NCBI GenBank assembly: GCA_964449775.1 | Contig: CAYVBQ010000018.1 | Location: 1-64,000, forward strand | Source: Fen-1258 sp964449775 | Lineage (GTDB): Bacteria; Bacteroidota; Ignavibacteria; Ignavibacteriales; Melioribacteraceae | Direction of reading: 5' to 3' | DNA: 64,000 nucleotides | In this document: positions 1 to 7,676 of the stretch, piece after piece | Layout of the letters: each line of letters starts with the position of its first letter | Position numbering within the stretch: position 1 is the first letter of the stretch | Made by a program: the position numbers and the translations under genes | The notes under the pieces: model-generated | Databases searched by the model: none | Told to the model about the DNA's origin: nothing | What the model saw: only the letters and a program-made list of their open reading frames with translations

Positions 1-587
1 GCAAAGATATAAAAACTATAACTATGTTGCAAAATTAAGTTGTTACTACACTAGTAGCCTTTCGGCAGTCACCTCACCCTTTCTTCCTTTGCTCATCCCG
101 CTCAAGTTACGACCCTTCGCTCATGAAGAGTTATGTTGTCTCTCCTTTCAGCACTACTATGATCGTATCCGACTCCCTCTCGCGTCAATGCCACTTCGTT
201 TCCTTATAGGCATTGTCTTCTACTGATTTCTTACTACTCAGTCAAGAGTAGGGTCTCCCAAGTTGCACTGTCATCTTTCCGAACGTGTCGCCTCTAATAC
301 CCCGGAGAGTGCGGTGATTCTCACTTCCCTATCTATCATTTCATCGCTTCTGACTTCGCCCATAAAATAGGGGCTCGTCACTCTCACTTTGATTTTTTAC
401 GAGGCTACTTCTGAGTTCACTTTTGTTGCAACCCGCTCTTTCGCATAGCGCCCTTTATGGCTACATTGTCGGGTGGCTTATCGCTTTGCATCTCTGCTCA
501 CGACCACCTCTTGCTACGTGGCTGATAGGATATTACCACGGTTCTGACCTTGCACAGAACTAGTTTGACAGCACCTTAGCTTGGCAC
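1..587 (-). mobile_element. Group II intron, 5' part (domain I onward), truncated by window edge
   Basis: Read on the minus strand, this gene-free stretch starts at 587 with GTGCC, close to the group II 5' consensus GUGYG, and shows the look of the domain I-III leader that precedes an intron-encoded reverse transcriptase. It includes words such as AACTTGGGAGACCC (near 265) and GGGAGTCGGATACGATCAT (near 165), which I know from bacterial group II introns. Its composition is richer in G (minus strand) than its neighbours. The reverse transcriptase ORF and domains V-VI would lie to the left of position 1. A hairpin loop at about 362-369 could be EBS1: read on the minus strand, TATTTTA pairs with exon bases -8 to -2 (TAAAATG), with one G-U pair. 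The class is not determined. Confidence 0.85.
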
Positions 588-3002
588 TCATTTTAGCAGT
601 AATAACTTCTTTGTTTGAGAATAATTTCCAGCTTGTAAACGATAAAAATAAACACCACTTAGTAAATTAATGCCATCGAATTTTACATCGTAAGTACCGG
701 GCAACTTTTCTTCGTTTACTAGTGTCGCTAATTCCCTTCCAAGAATATCATACACTTTTAGTGTAACAAATTGTGAATGAGGAATTGAGAATTGAATTGT
801 TGTATTTGGATTAAATGGATTCGGATGATTTTGAATCAATCGATAATCTTGGGGCAATTCATGTTCATTGACACTAACAACGTTTGCTGTTGTAAACTTC
901 CATATCTGGGACCAATCACTAGTACCGATATTATTCTTCGCATTGATTCTCCAATAATAAGTTTTCCCATATTCTAAGCCCGCAAAATTAATTCTATATG
1001 ATGGATTGGGAAACGATACGTATAAGGTTCTAAAATCTTGATATTCAGATACTTGGAATGTATAAGACGAAGCTCCAACTACCGAATTCCATTCGAAAAC
1101 CACAACTGGATTACTCACAACATTAATTTGATTATTACTCGGTGAAATAAGTAAAGGAGGAGAAGGAATGCCATCTCCAGTTGAAAAGTTTGCAACCAAA
1201 ACCCGATTTAAATTAATAATAAAAGGATAGCTTGAATTCTCAGAGACAATCGAACCACTCTCCGTCCAATTTATAAATGTATACCCAGAATTAGCAACAG
1301 CATTTACTGTAACGTTACTACCAGCAAGATAATTTCCATCTCCAGTAACATTTCCACCATTAATTGGATTACTGCTCACAGTAACCGAATATCCATAGAC
1401 AGCAGTATATTCTGCGTCGCCACTTATAGTTATGCTTATAGTTCTATTTGATGATAGGAATGCTCCATTTTTTAACCATTGTACAAAGGGTTGGTCTGTA
1501 AAAATAAATGTTGGTGCTGTAAAGTTTACAGACGCTCCATCATAATAATATCTTATAAAACCTGTTTGTCCATTTCCATTTCCATTTTTATCGTTTGGAC
1601 TAACTTCAATGTTAATACCATAATTTGAAATTGGGCTTTGACCGCTAATTGTAATAGCTCTGAGTGGAGAAGATGACCCAATTCCTTTTAATACAATAGG
1701 CCAGGGGCTCGACCAGTTTGTTGCATTGTGTGTTAGAGTCCAAGTTTGATTGAATGACTGCGGACTCAGTGGTGTAAATTTTATAGAGAATATTTGATCA
1801 CTACCCGGCGAAAGATCTAGAGACTTACCATTAATTAACTCAAAAGGGCTGGTAGGGTTGCTAGGTGATAATGTTAAGTTTGCTGTTGAACTGGATTGAT
1901 TTGTGATTCTCAAAGTCAGCGTTTTACTTTGACCTACTTCAACGTTCCCAAAATCTAATTCAGAAGACGGACTCAATCCAAGTAATATCTGATTTGTTTG
2001 AACAGTAAATGTTTTACCATTTATACCCGAACCGGTAGTTGCAAAGTCAAACCAGTTTCCACCGACCGGCTTGCCTCTTGCTACTGCTTGATAAGTTCCT
2101 GCCGGATCAGTTAATCTCCATTGTTGAGTTGAAGAATATTGATAACTACCATTTGCTGGAATAGTTACATTATTTTTCACCTCCATATCAACAACATGAG
2201 AACCACCTTTAACAATTGCACATACAATAGATTCATATGTTATTGATGCACCAAGAGTTTCTTGGAGTGTAAATGTTGATTGAAAATTATTTCCAATATT
2301 AATTGGATTCGGAGAAATGGAAACACCTTGAGACACTTTTGCTAATCCATTCTGAATAGTATTTTGTGCAGAGAAATAATACATGGCTGCAAATTGATTT
2401 GCATTACCACTTACACTTAATGTTAACCCTTGCTGTAATCTCTGAAGAGCTGTTTGTGAACCCGAATAAATATTTGTAATATTTTTATACAATACACAGT
2501 GGGCATGACAACCTTGAGATAAGCCAGTATTCCCAATTTCACCTAATTTTTGACCAGCTAAAATATCTTGGCCACTTGATACCGAAATTGAATTAAGATG
2601 TGCTATTCGAAATGCAAAATTTGAGTCAGCGATTGAACGAACTATGATATTATATCCATAACCTGAAGTTGGATCGCCACCAGCAAAAATTACTGTACCT
2701 TTTAAAGGGGATAAAAAAGAAACACCACAATCTAAAGTTCCACTTAAATTCCAATCATCTGCATAGTAATCTCCTCCCAAATGCCCAACTGTATTCCCTG
2801 TAGCAACACATCCTGCTGAACAAGTAACATACCATCCATTTGTTCCGGTTGTAGGATTCTGATATTGTGAATTAGGAAATGGCCAATACAACTGTGAAAT
2901 TCCATTTGGATTTAATAAAAATGCATTTTGGCTAAAAAGAAATTTTGTTGTAAATACTGTCCATATTAAAATCATCTTAAAAATTTCTATATGGATTTTC
3001 AT
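588..3002 (-). CDS. Secreted M23-family peptidase-like protein with type IX secretion C-terminal tail
   Basis: This is an 804-aa secreted multidomain protein. Residues 1-25 are a signal peptide. Residues about 70-175 form an M23/LytM-type domain with the zinc motif HLGGD (H74, D78), H135 and a CHAH motif (H166, H168), so the ligand set looks complete. An ASH/HYDIN-like beta domain follows (about 345-440, LDFGNVEVGQSKTLTL), then an InlB B-repeat-like domain (about 545-605, ending GYTFINW...VLVANFS) and a fibronectin III-like domain (about 615-705). The C-terminal 80 residues are a Por secretion tail (NHPNPFNPNTTI ... SGVYFYRLQAG). Family knowledge predicts export by SecYEG and then the type IX system to the cell surface, and possible peptidoglycan or peptide cleavage. 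The TGA stop at 588-590 is followed directly by the group II intron. Confidence 0.85.
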   Translation of the reverse strand: MKIHIEIFKMILIWTVFTTKFLFSQNAFLLNPNGISQLYWPFPNSQYQNPTTGTNGWYVTCSAGCVATGNTVGHLGGDYYADDWNLSGTLDCGVSFLSPLKGTVIFAGGDPTSGYGYNIIVRSIADSNFAFRIAHLNSISVSSGQDILAGQKLGEIGNTGLSQGCHAHCVLYKNITNIYSGSQTALQRLQQGLTLSVSGNANQFAAMYYFSAQNTIQNGLAKVSQGVSISPNPINIGNNFQSTFTLQETLGASITYESIVCAIVKGGSHVVDMEVKNNVTIPANGSYQYSSTQQWRLTDPAGTYQAVARGKPVGGNWFDFATTGSGINGKTFTVQTNQILLGLSPSSELDFGNVEVGQSKTLTLRITNQSSSTANLTLSPSNPTSPFELINGKSLDLSPGSDQIFSIKFTPLSPQSFNQTWTLTHNATNWSSPWPIVLKGIGSSSPLRAITISGQSPISNYGINIEVSPNDKNGNGNGQTGFIRYYYDGASVNFTAPTFIFTDQPFVQWLKNGAFLSSNRTISITISGDAEYTAVYGYSVTVSSNPINGGNVTGDGNYLAGSNVTVNAVANSGYTFINWTESGSIVSENSSYPFIINLNRVLVANFSTGDGIPSPPLLISPSNNQINVVSNPVVVFEWNSVVGASSYTFQVSEYQDFRTLYVSFPNPSYRINFAGLEYGKTYYWRINAKNNIGTSDWSQIWKFTTANVVSVNEHELPQDYRLIQNHPNPFNPNTTIQFSIPHSQFVTLKVYDILGRELATLVNEEKLPGTYDVKFDGINLLSGVYFYRLQAGNYSQTKKLLLLK

Positions 3003-3052
3003 TTAGACTCCACTAATTAAAATCATTTTACTGAAAAACTTGAAAATGTATT

Positions 3053-3157
3053 TCACTTCTTTATTACCTTCATCGCTGTATCTCCTTCATTATAACTAAT
3101 TCCATTCGGTTGAGCTCTAGCGTAATCTTGAACAACTTCATATACACGAATTATCCC
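3053..3157 (-). other. Short open frame without a normal start; possible gene remnant
   Basis: On the minus strand a 34-codon frame runs from just after a stop near 3160 to TGA at 3053. It reads ...VYEVVQDYARAQPNG... and ends DTAMKVIKK, a protein-like composition. A GGAGG-like sequence lies just upstream (about 3165-3170), but the frame has no ATG, GTG or TTG near that site; its first in-frame ATG is close to the stop. It could be a decayed C-terminal fragment, or a gene with a rare ATT/ATA start. I do not recognise a family. Confidence 0.25.
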
Positions 3158-3173
3158 TTATATCCTCCTCGGT

Positions 3174-3863
3174 TTATAATTGTCTTAATGTTCCTTTTCC
3201 AAAATTCTGCGAAATTCCTTGAACAACAGATTTCACAAGATCAGGGATAGAGACTTTCTCGCCTCCTTGAAGAGAGAGTCTTCCTAACCACCATGCTCGT
3301 CTGCTGGATAAATCATAGAGAACTACTGTTACACTCAATTTTTTAGTTTTGGATGATAAATCAACTGCGCCCCAAAGTAATTTTTCACCCATTTTAACTT
3401 CCTCTGAATAACCATAACTTGTGAATAGAAGCGCTTCAAAATTCATCTCCTTTCTTAGATCTTCAAAAAACTTAAATGTTTCTGCAGTAAAATTTGGCGT
3501 TCCTCCGGCGGCTTGAACATAAGTATTAAGATCAGCAACGTAATTTTGGTAACCTCTCCCTAATCCTTTTTCATTCATTTTTCTCAAAATCTCGTCATAA
3601 GAAATTACTTTCCAAGCCCTCTGTGTGGTTTTTAATTCTATTGGCAGTCCATCATTAATAGCTCCCGATACTTCAGGAACTTCATTCTCATAATTATTAA
3701 CAGGCATTATAGCAACTGCTTGTACTTTTGTAAAATCAAGCGCAGGAGAACGGTATAGAGTTTCTGGTTTCAAAATCATATCGGTATTAGAAGTGGCGCA
3801 TGAGATAAAAAGTGTGATGGCAGTTATTAAAAAGAAAAAACTAAAAGTAATTCTGGTTTTCAT
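3174..3863 (-). CDS. Putative lipoprotein of unknown function
   Basis: This 229-aa protein begins with a basic N-terminus and a hydrophobic stretch ending in a lipobox (ITLFISC, Cys at about residue 22). It is therefore expected to be lipidated and anchored facing the periplasm or outer membrane. The body has an alpha/beta look (VQAVAIMPVNNYENE; ALLFTSYGYSEE; LSVTVVLYDLSSRRAWW) that recalls GNA1162/CsgG-like periplasmic lipoproteins, but no diagnostic motif is seen, so the family link is only a suggestion. The gene lies alone between the M23-type gene and the MNT/HEPN pair, in the same orientation. Confidence 0.7.
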   Translation of the reverse strand: MKTRITFSFFFLITAITLFISCATSNTDMILKPETLYRSPALDFTKVQAVAIMPVNNYENEVPEVSGAINDGLPIELKTTQRAWKVISYDEILRKMNEKGLGRGYQNYVADLNTYVQAAGGTPNFTAETFKFFEDLRKEMNFEALLFTSYGYSEEVKMGEKLLWGAVDLSSKTKKLSVTVVLYDLSSRRAWWLGRLSLQGGEKVSIPDLVKSVVQGISQNFGKGTLRQL

Positions 3864-4011
3864 ACTTCCTCCGTTTGGTGATATTTATATGAACATACAT
3901 ATATATTCCCACGTCGGAGGGCTTTTGCAGAAAATAGTTGAAAAGATTTTTTAGCTTTTAGGGTTATTGATAGGAAATAAAAGGAAATTCGAATTTCGTA
4001 TGAAAACGAGT

Positions 4012-4413
4012 CTATGAAACTGGCAGAAGATTTTTGATTTGGGTTATAAATTCTTTCATCTCATCAAACATTTGTAAAACTTCGTCATTTTCATATGTAA
4101 CAAAAGTATCATAATCGCTTTTTGTTCTTCTATTAAAAGCTTTCGTAATTATTTTACCAAAACGGTCATTGATTTTTCCGGAAGAGACAAAACTCTTATT
4201 AAACCATCCGATCAGTTGAGCATGTTTAGATGTTTCAAATCCTTCTGCAAGACCTAAAGCCAGTAAGGAATAAAACATACCATAATAAATCCTATTAACA
4301 GCAGAACGAAGTCTATTATTACTGATCAACAATTCAACATCAGATACAGCTTCTTCGGCTTGCTCTATACGGTACTTAATTAAGTCATTTCGATCTTTAT
4401 CTTCAATTGTCAA
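4012..4413 (-). CDS. HEPN-domain protein (toxin-like partner of MNT)
   Basis: This 133-aa all-helical protein has the HEPN core ALRSAVNRIYYGMFYSLLALG in its first half. HEPN proteins paired with minimal nucleotidyltransferases are typically RNA-cutting toxins (HepT-like) held in check by the partner. The start is TTG and overlaps the upstream MNT stop by 4 nt (TTGA), so translational coupling is likely. The position that carries the catalytic His in RX4-6H HEPN nucleases is Tyr here (NRIYYGMFY), which may mean a different subfamily or a weakened nuclease. The toxin role is inferred from the gene pair. Confidence 0.75.
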   Translation of the reverse strand: MTIEDKDRNDLIKYRIEQAEEAVSDVELLISNNRLRSAVNRIYYGMFYSLLALGLAEGFETSKHAQLIGWFNKSFVSSGKINDRFGKIITKAFNRRTKSDYDTFVTYENDEVLQMFDEMKEFITQIKNLLPVS

Positions 4414-4730
4414 GCGTATACCCCGGATTTGACAGCATTGATAAAAATAGATTGTCTCCCCCGCTTAGAATTAATTTCTTTCTCAGAAATTATGTGGGCA
4501 TCAATAAGTATGTTGTATTTCAAATCAATGTCGTAACAAAGATCAAGGATTCTATTTTCATCTTTCCAGTTGTAATCTTTATCCAGAATTATCAATAGGT
4601 CAAAATCTGAATCAGAATTTTCTTGCGTCATCAATTGGGAACCAAATAATATAATATCCTTAATTCCTAAACCGGAATATATCTGTAAATGTTTTTTTAA
4701 TTCTTTCAGTATTTGGATTTTTTCAGTCAT
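4410..4730 (-). CDS. Minimal nucleotidyltransferase (MNT) antitoxin-like protein
   Basis: This is a 106-aa protein starting MTEKIQILKEL at ATG 4728-4730, preceded by an AGGAG ribosome site; a longer upstream frame lacks such a site. The nucleotidyltransferase signature GS-x10-DxD is intact (GSQLMTQENSDSDFD, about residues 31-45). In MntA/HepT systems this protein neutralises the HEPN toxin by AMP transfer, and here it directly precedes and overlaps the HEPN gene. Both are co-directional with the lipoprotein downstream. Confidence 0.8.
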   Translation of the reverse strand: MTEKIQILKELKKHLQIYSGLGIKDIILFGSQLMTQENSDSDFDLLIILDKDYNWKDENRILDLCYDIDLKYNILIDAHIISEKEINSKRGRQSIFINAVKSGVYA

Positions 4731-4779
4731 TTCACTTCTCCTGTAACAAGTTACTAAAAAATTGTAAATCAGGCACGTT

Positions 4780-4806
4780 ATTATTTCAAATACGTTACCC
4801 CCTACT
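4780..4806. repeat. Short intercassette repeat, copy 3
   Basis: The stretch TATTTCAAATACGTTAC at about 4782-4798 recurs identically at 5532-5548, where it is joined to a sequence resembling the 3' end of the anti-sigma-like gene at 6198. This copy lies just upstream of the MNT/HEPN pair and downstream of the DUF2442 pair. Confidence 0.5.
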
Positions 4807-4861
4807 AGCAAATATTTATCAGGGGATGACTTTATAAACGAAATTGAAAAAGAAAGTATAA

Positions 4862-5137
4862 TTATTGAATAGTGCGGTATTGGTTTTTTCGGCTGATGAT
4901 CTTTCTTTTAATAAACATACCTTGAATCATAGCTTCAATATTCAGATGATAATCAAGATCCGGCCATTCAATGCCGGTTTTTCTACAGATGAATATGTAA
5001 TTCTTTATTTGTTTAAGAGTAGCATTTTTTAATTCCGGGTACCAGTCTAAAGGTGTAGAAATTATCCTTCCATCTTCTAATTCAACATTGAGGTAATTAT
5101 TATTAAATGATACGATTTTACCTTTTAAAGTATTCAT
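4862..5137 (-). CDS. DUF2442 domain protein
   Basis: This 91-aa protein has the DUF2442 pattern: a short beta-rich N-terminus ending in DGRIISTPLDWYPELKNAT (about 22-40), then an acidic-aromatic stretch GIEWPDLDYHLNIEAMI (about 55-71). DUF2442 proteins usually accompany a small toxin-like partner such as DUF4160 proteins. Here the upstream partner is a 62-aa ORF 5 bp away, so the pair may form an atypical toxin-antitoxin module. The last 15 residues are basic. Confidence 0.75.
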   Translation of the reverse strand: MNTLKGKIVSFNNNYLNVELEDGRIISTPLDWYPELKNATLKQIKNYIFICRKTGIEWPDLDYHLNIEAMIQGMFIKRKIISRKNQYRTIQ

Positions 5138-5142
5138 TAAGG

Positions 5143-5331
5143 TTATGCTAATTGTTTTCCAGAAGAATGATACTGTCCCTTTTGCTGTTTTAACAACTTA
5201 GTCCATTTTTCATTGATCTTCTTAAATTCAGCGGCGTCAAATTCGGGATCTTTTGATTTCATATAAATTGCGTCCCGTATTTCACGGACCATCTGGACTG
5301 CGTCAAAATATTTTTTTGTTTTATTTTTCAT
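5143..5331 (-). CDS. Small protein upstream of DUF2442, possible antitoxin
   Basis: This is a 62-aa helical protein (MKNKTKKYFDAVQMVREIRDA ... EKWTKLLKQQ) ending 5 bp before the DUF2442 start. The sequence resembles the short helical partners of toxin-antitoxin pairs, but I cannot name its family. Its upstream region is lost in the 100-N gap beginning 22 bp away, so the promoter and any further gene cannot be judged. Confidence 0.6.
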   Translation of the reverse strand: MKNKTKKYFDAVQMVREIRDAIYMKSKDPEFDAAEFKKINEKWTKLLKQQKGQYHSSGKQLA

Positions 5332-5353
5332 TCGTCAAATCCCTTGGATTTCT

Positions 5354-5453
5354 NNNNNNNNNNNNNNNNNNNNNNNNNNNNNNNNNNNNNNNNNNNNNNN
5401 NNNNNNNNNNNNNNNNNNNNNNNNNNNNNNNNNNNNNNNNNNNNNNNNNNNNN
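5354..5453. other. Assembly gap (100 N)
   Basis: Exactly 100 N separate the start of the DUF2442-pair operon from the next cassette. The round length suggests a scaffolding placeholder, so the real distance and any gene inside are unknown. Confidence 0.99.
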
Positions 5454-5530
5454 TAAATTCTCATTTGATATAACGATTTTATTCTGTGTGAAATATAAAA
5501 AAACAAATCATCTTTATTAGCTTATTGACT

Positions 5531-5576
5531 CTATTTCAAATACGTTACTCCTTCCGCAAGTTTGTTTGTGTAAGCA
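5531..5576. repeat. Short intercassette repeat, copy 2, resembling the 3' end of the anti-sigma-like gene
   Basis: The right half (GCAAGTTTGTTTGTGTAA, about 5557-5574) matches the tail of the gene ending at 6198 (GCAAGTTTCTTTGTGTAA at 6223-6240) with one mismatch in 18. The left half shares 17 identical bases with 4782-4798. It lies just downstream of the DUF4258/DUF2283 pair, so that pair is bracketed by the real gene end and this degenerate copy. Confidence 0.5.
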
Positions 5577-5606
5577 GTGTAGTATTACCAGAAGGAAATA
5601 TATTTA

Positions 5607-5816
5607 CTATGAAGCTTTGCCAAAGTTGTAGGTTATCTCATCTAATGATTCAATTTTCTTTGATGCTCTGAGAACTTCAATGGAAACTAAAGTACCGTCT
5701 CCGGCAAAATCAGCAATTACACCGGGCCTTATCTCTTCGCTGTCATCAATTTCCTTTTCACAGAAGTTTACAACAAGACTGTCAGTTTCTTCATTATATT
5801 TTATTTTCATTTTCAC
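5607..5816 (-). CDS. DUF2283 domain protein
   Basis: This 69-aa protein has the DUF2283 signature: MKIKYNEETDSLVVNF at the N-terminus, then a central GVIADFAGDGTLVSIEVLRASK. DUF2283 genes commonly sit after DUF4258 genes in putative toxin-antitoxin pairs, where DUF2283 is thought to be the antitoxin. It overlaps the upstream DUF4258 gene by 23 nt, so the two are translationally coupled. Confidence 0.85.
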   Translation of the reverse strand: MKMKIKYNEETDSLVVNFCEKEIDDSEEIRPGVIADFAGDGTLVSIEVLRASKKIESLDEITYNFGKAS

Positions 5817-6081
5817 TCCAATATTTTTCTATTTTAGAAGTTATGTAAGCAGTTACAACCACTATTTCTTTTCCTGTTTCTTCTATTACAGCACGCAATA
5901 GTTTTTGCCTTCCCAAGTTATCAAATATTTTTGATTGGCATATTTTACGATCGCGGTCATCTTTGTCTACAAATTTTTGATCGGGATTTGTGATTACCTT
6001 TTCAAGCACCTCAATAGAAATTTTTCTTCTTTCAACCTGCTCAAGTGAATGTTCGGTAAAACGAACTTTCAATTTATTCAT
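5794..6081 (-). CDS. DUF4258 domain protein, toxin-like
   Basis: This 95-aa protein has the DUF4258 layout: N-terminal FTEHSLEQVERRKIS with a conserved-type His-Arg pair (about 9-21), a central DRKICQSKIF strand, and a C-terminal VVVTAYITSKIEKYW. The fold is RelE/BrnT-like in related families, suggesting an RNA-targeting toxin. That role is inferred from the family and from the overlapping DUF2283 gene. Confidence 0.8.
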   Translation of the reverse strand: MNKLKVRFTEHSLEQVERRKISIEVLEKVITNPDQKFVDKDDRDRKICQSKIFDNLGRQKLLRAVIEETGKEIVVVTAYITSKIEKYWSENENKI

Positions 6082-6197
6082 GAAGATTCACTTTAATTTG
6101 CTCTATTATTTGTTTGCTCTTCTAAGGAAAATACCAAATTCTATATCAAATTGAAAATCAGTGGTTTGATGAAAAGTCGGGATAAATTAGAACTTTG

Positions 6198-7619
6198 TTA
6201 CTTTAAGTAAACTACCTCTCTTGCAAGTTTCTTTGTGTAATTGCTGTCAAGCGGTTCTTTTACTTTACCTGCTTTTAGCAAACGGTTATAGCGGGCGATA
6301 AAATTATCTGCCAAGACAACGCTTTTAATTTTTAGTTCATTATCAAAATTGTATAAAATACCGGCAAATACTTCCGGAATTCCACCAGGAGCTTCTTGAA
6401 TATAAGCAGTAATTGTTTTTTCTTCATCAGAAATCAAAAACTGTTCTACCAAGTTGTAATCAGTTTGTCCAACAGCTCTTAAGTAATTGGTGGTTGGTAA
6501 AAGTATATAATGTAATGCTGTATTCTTCTGAAATTCAGTTGGAATATATTGATCTGTGGAAGGACTGAATCCTTTAACACTATCAGGATCGAACACAGCA
6601 ATAAAAGCAGATTTGAATGCGTTGTTAATTCCGCCAATAAAAATTTCATCTTTGCCATCATTGTTCAAATCAAAAACTGTTGATGTTGTAATACCACCAG
6701 AATTATAAAACTCCTGAAGAATTTTTCCATTAGTAAAATCAAGTTCTATGATTTTAGTAGGCGCATAAGTTGTACTTGCTACTACGAAAAGACGTGTTTT
6801 GTTTTTCTTTTTATCTTTAATAGTAAAATAATTTGCAATAAACCATTTGGAGTGTTTCCATCTTGGTGTATTGAATGATACAAATCCCCCGCAACTATAT
6901 TTCCATATTAATTTACCTTCGTTACTATAACAGTACAGGAAATCAGTAGAGAAAAGCTCTTGTGCATTTGAATTACTGGAGATTAATAATTCTTTAATAC
7001 CATCATCGTTTAAATCAGCTAATAGTAATTCTCTAATATCAGACTTCACTCTTTGATCCTTATATTCCATATCAGTTCTATAATCTGCCATTCCGGGTAC
7101 ACCTTTCTTCCACAATAAATCTCCCATTTCATTATAAACTTTCAGAACATTATTTTCTATAACAGCAAGTGTGGGGTTAACATATTTCATTTCCGGCTTT
7201 TTGTAATAAAGAATCACGGTTATCAATGCACCAACAAGCGCCAACGAACCGGAAAATTTTAGGGGATTATATCGAACAAAATCTCTTATCAATCTTACCA
7301 TGGATTTCTTTGTACGTTCAATAATTTCATAACTGCCGTTGTACACAGCTACTGCTCTTTTGTGTTCATCAAGTAATTTTTCATTTTCTATCGGTGCATT
7401 TTGTTTCAGTATTTTTTGGGCAGTCTCAGCATCATCTTTTTCACTCTCTTCAGAATTAGTTTCGATGTATGAATAGAAGGATTTTATCTTTTCATAATTC
7501 TCACGGCATTGGAGACACTCAGTTAAATGTTCTTGAATATTTCTCAACTGCTCATCAGTTAACTGATGTTCATCAAGAAGTAATAATTCTAATTCGTTAT
7601 CGTTTATGTGATTCTTCAT
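6198..7619 (-). CDS. Anti-sigma-factor-like membrane protein with zinc-finger N-terminus and FG-GAP-like repeats
   Basis: This 473-aa protein has an N-terminal putative zinc-finger (HLTECLQC, about residues 32-39) of the kind found in anti-sigma factors. A cytosolic linker follows, then one membrane segment (about 123-140, SLALVGALITVILYY), and a large outer domain with at least two calcium-type loops of FG-GAP/VCBS repeats (ADLNDDGIKELLI about 201-213; FDLNNDGKDEIFI). This design suggests a membrane-bound regulator that senses something outside and holds a cytosolic partner. The gene immediately upstream (7677-8618) is the obvious candidate partner. Short copies of this gene's 3' end recur near 5555. 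Confidence 0.75.
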   Translation of the reverse strand: MKNHINDNELELLLLDEHQLTDEQLRNIQEHLTECLQCRENYEKIKSFYSYIETNSEESEKDDAETAQKILKQNAPIENEKLLDEHKRAVAVYNGSYEIIERTKKSMVRLIRDFVRYNPLKFSGSLALVGALITVILYYKKPEMKYVNPTLAVIENNVLKVYNEMGDLLWKKGVPGMADYRTDMEYKDQRVKSDIRELLLADLNDDGIKELLISSNSNAQELFSTDFLYCYSNEGKLIWKYSCGGFVSFNTPRWKHSKWFIANYFTIKDKKKNKTRLFVVASTTYAPTKIIELDFTNGKILQEFYNSGGITTSTVFDLNNDGKDEIFIGGINNAFKSAFIAVFDPDSVKGFSPSTDQYIPTEFQKNTALHYILLPTTNYLRAVGQTDYNLVEQFLISDEEKTITAYIQEAPGGIPEVFAGILYNFDNELKIKSVVLADNFIARYNRLLKAGKVKEPLDSNYTKKLAREVVYLK

Positions 7620-7676
7620 TTTATTCTTTCTGATTCTATAATAAATATTACTACGTTTTATTTCATTTGCTGAAAA

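Noticed and set aside
5253..5506. ORFs running into the 100-N gap on both strands
   Set aside because: Their length depends on N being read as open; the visible ends are antisense to the 62-aa gene or have no features.
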